Assembly: GCF_000302595.1 (NCBI RefSeq)
Contig: NZ_JH947126.1
Location: 401,223-465,222 of the forward strand
DNA from: Pedobacter arcticus A12
GTDB lineage: Bacteria; Bacteroidota; Bacteroidia; Sphingobacteriales; Sphingobacteriaceae
Length of the DNA stretch: 64,000 nucleotides
Direction of reading: 5' to 3'
Made by a program: the position numbers and the translations under genes. Positions 1 to 4,825 of this stretch are shown in pieces. Every line of letters starts with the position of its first letter. The first letter of the stretch is position 1. The notes beneath the pieces are model-generated. The model made no database searches and was not told where the DNA came from. It saw nothing but the letters and a program-made list of their open reading frames with translations.

Positions 1-111
1 ATGGGTAATTACACCGTACTGATCTGCCTTGCCTTTTCTTGCAATTTCATCAGCCAAATAAAGATTGTCGTAGCTGTAAATCTTTTCGTATAAATTGTTT
101 ATCCTTTTCAT
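1..111 (-). CDS. DGR reverse transcriptase, N-terminal 37 codons (cut by window edge)
   Basis: An ATG at 111 on the minus strand opens a frame that stays open to base 1. The peptide begins MKRINNLYEKIYSY and includes ARKGKADQYGVI. This matches the conserved start of reverse transcriptases of diversity-generating retroelements, where a short helix with N-L-Y/W-x-K-I and a following A-R-K-G-K segment precede the palm. The gene lies 114 bp downstream of the template repeat on the same strand, the normal TR-RT arrangement. The catalytic domain (YxDD and the DGR-type SQ motif) is outside the window, so activity cannot be judged. No avd-type accessory gene is visible between the targets and the RT. 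Confidence 0.85.
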   Translation of the reverse strand, partial: MKRINNLYEKIYSYDNLYLADEIARKGKADQYGVITH

Positions 112-225
112 TTGCCTCTGTATATTGGCTCTTTTTCAACTTTTATAAGCTTACCAAAGCGCCCTCAACTTGTTGTTGTTTTTTGCCATGTGGGCATGGT
201 CTGTACCGCTTGTTTCTTTGTACAA

Positions 226-299
226 TGGTGGGAGCTGACATTCGTATTCGAGTTATCGTAGTCGTAGTCGTTGTACGAGAAACTGACACCTGAACCAAC
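226..299 (-). repeat. DGR template repeat (TR)
   Basis: This 74-bp segment aligns without gaps to 415-488 (offset 189) and 810-883 (offset 584). Read on the minus strand it contains 20 adenines, concentrated in TAC, AAC, GAC, GAT and AAT codons when set in the frame of the target genes. It differs from each copy at 14 positions: all 14 are template adenines in the 415-488 copy, and 13 of 14 in the 810-883 copy. It lies in a non-coding stretch between the second target gene (ends 333) and the RT start (111), as expected for a template copied through RNA and mutagenic cDNA. Confidence 0.92.
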
Positions 300-332
300 T
301 ACAGCTAAAGCGGTACACCACCGGTTAATTAA

Positions 333-728
333 TTACTCAATCACCATTAAATCGCGGTAAATTGATAAATGGGTTTTGCCCACGTACTTTGCAATTTCGC
401 TAGTAGGAAACACGAGGCGGGAGCCGACACCCGTAACCGAGCGATCGAAGTCGTAGACGTCGTACGAGAAACCGACACCCGAACCAACCTGCTCTGCTTT
501 GTCCTTTTCGTACGTTTCCATATCAAACCAAGGGAAGTATTTACGCTGATCGTAATCGTTCCAATCAATTTTTTTACCTTCCCATGAAGCTTGGCTGATG
601 ACAAAAAGTTTATAGCCCGCTATAATTGCTTTTCCGTGTGCTTCGGGCAATCCCGTTACTACCGGTAAAATTGCTGGGTCAATACCCACCGACTTTGCAG
701 CCGATTCAAAAGTTTCTAAATGCTTCAT
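333..728 (-). CDS. DGR target protein B (131 aa, variable C-terminal region)
   Basis: A small protein in two parts. The first ~70 residues are helical with no known fold. They lead to KYFPWF and then the GSGVGFS-x12-GVGSRLVF block that carries the variable repeat (VR-B, 415-488). The tail SEIAKYVGKTHLSIYRDL is shared in pattern with the upstream paralogue at 731-1189, which starts 2 bp beyond this gene. Short Bacteroidota phage proteins with a PWF...VGSRL(C/V)F...YAGKQF layout are common. The layout and the terminal RLVF resemble C-type-lectin-like DGR ligand-binding domains, but that fold is inferred. The varied residues are Y-D-V-Y-D-F-D-R-S-V-T between the two glycine-rich flanks. The protein is far shorter than a tail fibre. 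Confidence 0.85.
   Translation of the reverse strand: MKHLETFESAAKSVGIDPAILPVVTGLPEAHGKAIIAGYKLFVISQASWEGKKIDWNDYDQRKYFPWFDMETYEKDKAEQVGSGVGFSYDVYDFDRSVTGVGSRLVFPTSEIAKYVGKTHLSIYRDLMVIE
370..382. other. small hairpin downstream of VR-B
   Basis: TGGG-TTTTG-CCCA lies 33 bp past the 3' end (minus sense) of the variable repeat. In phage DGRs a hairpin or cruciform just downstream of the VR can assist target recognition. The stem here is only 4 bp and the element is inside coding sequence, so this is a weak suggestion. Confidence 0.25.
415..488 (-). repeat. DGR variable repeat VR-B
   Basis: Ungapped 74-bp match to the template at 226-299 with 14 substitutions, every one opposite a template adenine (changes to G, T or C). 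Codon examples, template to VR: AAC to GAC, GAC to GTC, TAC to TTC, AAC to CGC, AAT to GTT. The low-coordinate, GC-rich end (GTCGGCTCCCGCCT in minus sense) is identical in VR-A and is the likely initiation-of-mutagenic-homing region. The repeat encodes the variable loop of the 131-aa protein. Confidence 0.92.
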
Positions 729-730
729 TT

Positions 731-1189
731 TTAAAGAGTGAATAAGTCGTTATATAATTGAATGAACTGTTTGCCTGCATAAACAGCTAGCTCGCTACTT
801 TTGAACACGAGGCGGGAGCCGACACCCGAACTCGAGTAACCGTAGTAGTAGTCGTGGCACGAGAAACCGACACCCGAACCAACCGTTTTAAACCATGGAT
901 AATACTTGGCTTCGTTTGAGTTTCTCCAGTCGGGTTGCCAGCCTTGATTTAGGGCTTTGGCAACAATTCCTAATTTTGCATGTGCTACGCTTGCAATCAT
1001 ATCGGTATCCTGTCCGTTGTATGAAAGCAGGGTTTTCAAGTTATCAGATGCACCCACTATCTTAAGCGCATCGTCAAAAGTCTTTACCCTGTCCGTAATT
1101 TTTTCGGAAGCTTTTTTAATAGCCTCTACTTGCTCGGTAGTGAGTTGTATCTCTACCTCTTGGTTGTTGATGTTGATCGTTGTTTTCAT
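731..1189 (-). CDS. DGR target protein A (152 aa, variable C-terminal region)
   Basis: Paralogue of the 131-aa protein just downstream. Residues 1-75 form a charged helical N-terminal part. Then come QPDWRNSNEAKYYPWF and the GSGVGFS...GVGSRLVF block with the variable repeat (VR-A, 810-883), followed by SSELAVYAGKQFIQLYNDLF. Between the glycine-rich flanks the residues are C-H-D-Y-Y-Y-G-Y-S-S-S, quite different from the paralogue, although the surrounding nucleotides are almost identical. That contrast is what DGR diversification leaves. There is no signal peptide or membrane segment. Function is presumably ligand or receptor binding, but nothing in the sequence says which. The N-terminal halves of the two proteins are only distantly alike, so the duplication is not recent. 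Confidence 0.85.
   Translation of the reverse strand: MKTTININNQEVEIQLTTEQVEAIKKASEKITDRVKTFDDALKIVGASDNLKTLLSYNGQDTDMIASVAHAKLGIVAKALNQGWQPDWRNSNEAKYYPWFKTVGSGVGFSCHDYYYGYSSSGVGSRLVFKSSELAVYAGKQFIQLYNDLFTL
767..786. other. small hairpin downstream of VR-A
   Basis: CTGTTT-GCCTGCAT-AAACAG forms a 6-bp stem with an 8-nt loop, 23 bp beyond the 3' end (minus sense) of VR-A. It sits at the position equivalent to the hairpin after VR-B. It could be a target-site cruciform of the kind seen in phage DGRs. It is short and within codons, so it may be chance. Confidence 0.3.
810..883 (-). repeat. DGR variable repeat VR-A
   Basis: Ungapped 74-bp match to the template at 226-299 with 14 substitutions: 13 at template adenines and one G-to-T (a GAC codon of the template is TAC here). 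Seven of the adenine changes are identical to those in VR-B and lie in the glycine-rich flanks. The remaining six are private. The repeat encodes the variable loop of the 152-aa protein. Confidence 0.92.
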
Positions 1190-1239
1190 ATTATTTTATG
1201 TTTGTTTTATTAAAGCCCCCAGTTTAAGGCGGCGGTTGG

Positions 1240-1503
1240 TTAAAAAAGTTTAATTGTAATTCCAGTACCTGACCGCTTTAAGCTGATTTGACATTGTGTC
1301 TCGCAGTGCAAATCCGCTAATGAAACTATTTGATCATGGTTAATTTCATTTGTATTGAAAGCAATTTGCTCCACATCTCCAGAGTCTTTTACCGCTCCCT
1401 TAATGTTCTGACTTGGAAAGTTGTTCAGCAAGGAGCGCATTACTTTAACTTTGTTTGCTTGAGTGATCATTGTATTGAATTTAATTTGTGGCAACATTAC
1501 CAT
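1240..1503 (-). CDS. hypothetical phage protein (about 87 aa)
   Basis: The open frame reaches 1515, but the first codons would fall inside the structured element at 1506-1547. The ATG at 1503 (MVMLPQIKFN) is therefore the better start. The protein has no recognised motif. It is soluble, with a mixed composition and two cysteines in LHCETQC. It sits between a small membrane protein upstream and the first DGR target downstream in the early operon. Its 5' end directly abuts the three-way-junction element, which could control its translation. Confidence 0.5.
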   Translation of the reverse strand: MVMLPQIKFNTMITQANKVKVMRSLLNNFPSQNIKGAVKDSGDVEQIAFNTNEINHDQIVSLADLHCETQCQISLKRSGTGITIKLF

Positions 1504-1505
1504 CG

Positions 1506-1547
1506 AACCCGCCACGGTCTCGAACCGTGGCGACTACCAGTCGGGTT
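1506..1547 (-). other. compact three-way-junction structure (two hairpins closed by a stem)
   Basis: All 42 bases fit one fold. An outer stem AACCC/GGGTT encloses hairpin GCCACGG-(7 nt)-CCGTGGC and hairpin GACT-(3 nt)-AGTC, with no unpaired base at the junction. It fills the gap between the stop of the 39-aa gene (1550) and the start of the 87-aa gene (1503). The 7-nt loop (TTCGAGA in minus sense) recalls a tRNA loop, but no acceptor or T-arm completes a tRNA. A transcript structure affecting translation of the next gene, or a processing or protein-binding site, is possible. Confidence 0.6.
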
Positions 1548-1549
1548 AA

Positions 1550-1669
1550 CTATTTAAAAAGATGAGTTATAGCAATGTGAATAACTGCCAGCGCCCAAAC
1601 TATTACAACCAAGTACATGAGCCAGTTCAGGTACTTATTAGCTTTATAATATTTGGTGGTGTGTGCCAT
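1550..1669 (-). CDS. small single-span membrane protein (39 aa)
   Basis: The ATG at 1669 starts MAHTTKYYKANKYLNWLM, followed by a hydrophobic stretch (YLVVIVWALAVIHIAI) and a short polar tail ending in HLFK. One transmembrane helix is evident. The gene begins 1 bp after the DUF3164 gene ends and lies on the same strand, which supports it as a real phage gene. Function is unknown; small membrane proteins of this kind in phage early operons may act at the host membrane, but nothing here shows that. Confidence 0.55.
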   Translation of the reverse strand: MAHTTKYYKANKYLNWLMYLVVIVWALAVIHIAITHLFK

Positions 1670-1670
1670 G

Positions 1671-2324
1671 TTAGTTTGCGGTTATGCTGAATGTTAATTT
1701 TACTTCCTTGCCATTTTCGCCCGTAATACGTTGCCAGCCTCTTATGTACATGCTGGTACGGGTTTTAAATTGGGCATCAATAATGATGTCCACGCCCTCG
1801 GTAAACAGCGGGTTGTTTACCTTTTCTTTTTTAGAGTTCAGCTCGGCAACACGGGTTGGGTTTAGGTTACCTTTTTTGTCGGGCTTCATAAATGTGTTAA
1901 GCAGGTCGGCAAGTACGCCACGGTTGTCATCATCGGATGATAGGTTGGCAATCACTTCTTTAATTTTGGCAACTCCTGCGCCCTCTGTGCCGTCAAATCC
2001 TATGGTTTCATTGTAGCCCATGGTAATACTTGAATTTCCGTCTCTTGCGCTAAACGTGTGGCTGGCTTGCCCTTCCTTAATTCCGTACAGCTCATTTTTA
2101 AGGCTGATGATAGATTCAAAATCTTTGAAAACACTATCCACAACTTTGTTTTGCATTGCGCCAAAATCAACCAGCTCGGGTGTTTTGTTGGTTACCATCG
2201 TATCAATCATTTCTCTTAAAGCCACTTTGTCGGCTTCACGCTTTGCCTTTTCGGCTTTTTCTTCATTAGCCAGCTCGTTTTTTAGCTCGGCTTTTTGCTC
2301 GGGTGTTAAATCTGTGATTTTCAT
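1671..2324 (-). CDS. DUF3164-family phage protein (217 aa)
   Basis: Starts MKITDLTPEQKAELKNELAN with an extended charged helix, then a middle part with FEGI-like ISLKNELYGIKEG and a C-terminal sheet region ending WQRITGENGKEVKLTFSI. The layout and length fit DUF3164, a family found in the early region of Mu-like phages whose biochemical role is not established. The ATG overlaps the stop of the 54-aa gene upstream (TAATG), so the two are translationally coupled. Family assignment is by eye; the phage context supports it. Confidence 0.7.
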   Translation of the reverse strand: MKITDLTPEQKAELKNELANEEKAEKAKREADKVALREMIDTMVTNKTPELVDFGAMQNKVVDSVFKDFESIISLKNELYGIKEGQASHTFSARDGNSSITMGYNETIGFDGTEGAGVAKIKEVIANLSSDDDNRGVLADLLNTFMKPDKKGNLNPTRVAELNSKKEKVNNPLFTEGVDIIIDAQFKTRTSMYIRGWQRITGENGKEVKLTFSITAN

Positions 2325-2488
2325 TATCTATCGGGTTTTGTTAAATTTTGCTTATCTGTTGTTTGAAGGCTTTCACGGTATAGGTCCGCCAATTTTCTGC
2401 GGAGTTCAATCCGTCCATCAAGTTGGTGGTTCGGTATTCTCGCCAGCCGGTCTTTTATATCGGCAATCTCTTGCTCTATATCTCGCAT
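2324..2488 (-). CDS. small helical phage protein (54 aa)
   Basis: Starts MRDIEQEIADIKDRL and continues with a charged, probably coiled-coil helix (ELRRKLADLYRESLQ). It overlaps the end of the DnaA-like gene by 13 bp, and its stop shares a base with the ATG of the DUF3164 gene. Such tight coupling on both sides is good evidence for a real gene. No family is recognised. Confidence 0.65.
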   Translation of the reverse strand: MRDIEQEIADIKDRLARIPNHQLDGRIELRRKLADLYRESLQTTDKQNLTKPDR

Positions 2489-2823
2489 AGCCTTACATCT
2501 ATCTCATTAACCAATTTTATTTTTTGTGCGCCTGTTTTCTGCCTTTTAACCACTTCAAACATATCTAGGTAGTAATAAACCGTAGTCCGCTCACGGTTGA
2601 GCACATCGGCAATTTCTGCGTCTTTTAGGGTGGTATTGTTTCTGATCAGTTGTGTGGCAACTATTCTTGCCTCTACTAAATCCTGCGTACGTTTACTGCC
2701 TTTTATATCGGCTGTGCTTATGCCCAGTTTTTGGCAAACCATTAAAAGCAGTTGCTCTGGAGTATTTGCTATGCGGGGCTTTATTGCGTTCATCACAGCG
2801 GTTATTTCATTCTGTAAATTCAT
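2476..2823 (-). CDS. DnaA domain IV-like DNA-binding protein (115 aa)
   Basis: The segment from LLLMVCQKLGISTADIKGSK through VEARIVATQLIRNNTTLKDAEIADVLNRERTTVYYYLD follows the pattern of the C-terminal DNA-binding domain of DnaA: helix, K-G-x-x-R basic loop, R-Q-x-A-type helix, then I-x-x-x-L-N-R-x-x-T-T-V helix-turn-helix. No AAA+ domain is present, so it is a stand-alone DnaA-box-type binder rather than an initiator. It could recruit host replication, compete with host DnaA, or simply be a regulator. It sits 3 bp from the 148-aa gene upstream and overlaps the 54-aa gene downstream. Confidence 0.65.
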   Translation of the reverse strand: MNLQNEITAVMNAIKPRIANTPEQLLLMVCQKLGISTADIKGSKRTQDLVEARIVATQLIRNNTTLKDAEIADVLNRERTTVYYYLDMFEVVKRQKTGAQKIKLVNEIDVRLCEI

Positions 2824-2826
2824 ATC

Positions 2827-3273
2827 CTAAAAAACTAAGTCCATTATGTACTCATGCGCAGTTAAAAACTCATGATCCTGGCAAAGCCTATCTGCGGAGT
2901 GTAGGAAAATATATTCTTGATAGTTGTAATCGTCAGTCTCTTTGCGCTCCTCCAAAAAATCAATTGCGCCATTTACATTAATGCACAACCCACCGTCCTG
3001 TACTCCCACAATACTCAAAAACTCCTCACGGTTACGGCGCTCCCACTCGTTATTGAAAAACCCACGGAAAACAGAAGAGTAAGCCAAGCGTTGCTCTATC
3101 AAGGGGCAACCAATATGTAGCTTGTTTAAAACCTTTAAATAAACTTCAAACTGGTGGTCAGCGTAACGCTCCTCACTCCAGTTTAAAATCTCACACACCC
3201 GCTCTTTCTGCGTTTGGTGCGTAGCCCTTACCTTGGCTATGTGGGTTTGCTTTTTGGTGGTGGTTGTTTTCAT
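2827..3273 (-). CDS. hypothetical phage protein (148 aa)
   Basis: The basic N-terminus (MKTTTTKKQTHIAKVRATHQ) precedes a mostly helical acidic body with several aromatic residues. No domain is recognised, and no membrane segment or signal peptide is present. It lies between the P-loop ATPase gene (8 bp upstream) and the DnaA-like gene (3 bp downstream), so it belongs to the transposition/replication block of the early operon. Confidence 0.6.
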   Translation of the reverse strand: MKTTTTKKQTHIAKVRATHQTQKERVCEILNWSEERYADHQFEVYLKVLNKLHIGCPLIEQRLAYSSVFRGFFNNEWERRNREEFLSIVGVQDGGLCINVNGAIDFLEERKETDDYNYQEYIFLHSADRLCQDHEFLTAHEYIMDLVF

Positions 3274-3281
3274 TTGCTTTG

Positions 3282-3926
3282 TTAAATTTTACCGTGGTAA
3301 TCGTCTGCACCTTTTTGCCAGATGACGAATTGCCCGCCGTTTTCTCCTATGTATCTGCCCTTGCTGTAGGCAACAAATCCCTCTATAAATATTTTTAAAT
3401 CCGCATCGTACATTACGTCAATGGCCGCCTGTCCTTTTGGGTTATTGCCTTTCATCTGCGAAAACACAATGATCAACTTTCCCTTTTTCCGCAACCGTTC
3501 TTTAAAATCGTAGAACTTATTAAAGTTCATTCGGGTGTATTGGTAGCTGTTGATGATGACAACCCCAGGGCTTTTCGGCTTAGCCAATCGCTCTTCCAGT
3601 TGCTTCATGGTTTCTTTAGTCCATATCAACTTGCCCTTGGTGTTGCTATTATTGATGCCGTGACGGTTTAGCGCCTCTTGGATGGTCATACTGTCGCCCT
3701 CTTCCATATCGTTCACCACAATTCGTCTATCCAGTTTTGAAAGCTCTTTAACCAACTGCATCATAAATGCTCCCTTACCGTTGGTACTGTGGGCATAAAT
3801 AAACCACAACCCAGATGCTTCCGGTTTAGCAAATGCCGCCTGCCATTTTTCGCCCCATTCAATAACCTCATAGCTTTTATTTAAAATATCATCGGGAGTC
3901 CAAGCCCGCTTTATCCTTTCCGCCAT
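3282..3926 (-). CDS. P-loop ATPase of the transposition operon (214 aa)
   Basis: YAHSTNGKGAFMMQLVKEL resembles a RecA/AAA-type Walker A loop (NGKG in place of GKT/S), and SPGVVIINSYQYTR looks like a degenerate Walker B strand. A sensor-like strand KLIIVFSQMKGN follows, with SQ in the expected place. The protein is about the size of a single RecA-like core. Its ATG overlaps the stop of the MuB-like gene by one base, so the two ATPases are probably made together. It may be a second accessory ATPase for target selection or replisome loading. The loss of a canonical GKS/T lysine-serine pair means hydrolysis is uncertain. Confidence 0.6.
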   Translation of the reverse strand: MAERIKRAWTPDDILNKSYEVIEWGEKWQAAFAKPEASGLWFIYAHSTNGKGAFMMQLVKELSKLDRRIVVNDMEEGDSMTIQEALNRHGINNSNTKGKLIWTKETMKQLEERLAKPKSPGVVIINSYQYTRMNFNKFYDFKERLRKKGKLIIVFSQMKGNNPKGQAAIDVMYDADLKIFIEGFVAYSKGRYIGENGGQFVIWQKGADDYHGKI

Positions 3927-4825
3927 TAAGCAACCTTTTCCAAAAGCAATAAAATATCTGCTCTCCTAAGCCCTGCCAATCCTAAACCGCTCGCTAAACA
4001 GCTTTTTACTATTTTAGGAATCAGCTTTTTGTCTTCTACATTATGCTCCAAAACATCCGTTATTAATTTTCTGTAGAACATTTGCTTCTCTTGTGGGTCT
4101 ACCGGTGTAATACTCATATAGTTCCCGCCAAAACGGCTTAGTATCTCCCGATAACCCACTTTTTTTCTTTCGATACCTTTAGTAATGATTTCTTCTAATC
4201 CGTCTGCACCGATTAGATACCATCCACAAACCCACTCCGTTGCATTCCATAATGCTTTTAAGAATTTAAAAGACTTATAATCCAAATCACCCGCCTCGTC
4301 AATAATTACAATCGGTTTTATCAAAACATTGGCTAGGTAGTATTTAATGCGTTGCTTAACATCGTTGATACGTCCGTTGTTGTCAACGCCAAGTTTTGAC
4401 GCTAATTCCCTAACAAACAAATGCTCAGTTGGGCACTGGCTAGCATCAATCAAAAAGCAGTTTTCTATAGTCTTAGAGAGGTGTTTTGCGCTGGCTGATT
4501 TACCTATCTCGCAGTCGTCAACAAAAATCATTGCCTTTGAGTTCTCCTTACAAAAAAGAACATCGCTCTTAATTGAATCGTAAACCTCTGTTTTTGCGAA
4601 ATTCCATGCCTTTACATTATTATTAACGCCCAACCGCATTCCCATATCAATCCAGTGAGGTTCTTTGATAAGTTGCCCTGGTGCTTCTCCGCCTTTTAAT
4701 CTGCTCCAAATAGATGGGTTCATGCCATAGCTGACAGCAAAAGACTTATCATTTCCACCGTGTTTTTTGCGTTGCTCTTTTAAGGCGACTAATACTTTTT
4801 GTTTAAAATCTTCTGTTAAATTCAT
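3926..4825 (-). CDS. MuB-like transposition ATPase (299 aa)
   Basis: An N-terminal helix-turn-helix-like segment (residues 15-60) is followed by an AAA+ core: Walker A region VDDCEIGKSAS near residue 105, Walker B PIVIIDEAGDL near 170, and a sensor strand WYLIGADGL near 205. This is the layout of MuB, which binds target DNA and delivers it to the transposase. It overlaps the transposase gene by 4 bp (ATGA), the normal A-B coupling. The Walker A glycine pattern is relaxed, as in other MuB/IstB relatives. Confidence 0.85.
   Translation of the reverse strand: MNLTEDFKQKVLVALKEQRKKHGGNDKSFAVSYGMNPSIWSRLKGGEAPGQLIKEPHWIDMGMRLGVNNNVKAWNFAKTEVYDSIKSDVLFCKENSKAMIFVDDCEIGKSASAKHLSKTIENCFLIDASQCPTEHLFVRELASKLGVDNNGRINDVKQRIKYYLANVLIKPIVIIDEAGDLDYKSFKFLKALWNATEWVCGWYLIGADGLEEIITKGIERKKVGYREILSRFGGNYMSITPVDPQEKQMFYRKLITDVLEHNVEDKKLIPKIVKSCLASGLGLAGLRRADILLLLEKVA

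Noticed and set aside
39-587. Plus-strand frames of 84 and 72 aa across the template and VR-B
   Set aside because: They are antisense shadows of the DGR repeats and target gene; the composition (runs of Val/Arg) comes from reading the repeat backwards.
226-883. Simple tandem gene duplication to explain the three repeats
   Set aside because: Duplication and drift would scatter changes over all bases; 27 of 28 changes fall on template adenines.
1506-1547. Possible tRNA
   Set aside because: The D-arm-like and anticodon-like hairpins lack a matching T-arm, acceptor stem and normal spacing; a three-way junction explains all bases better.
1330-1557. 75-aa plus-strand frame
   Set aside because: It covers the structured element and lies antisense to the 87-aa early gene; no family pattern.
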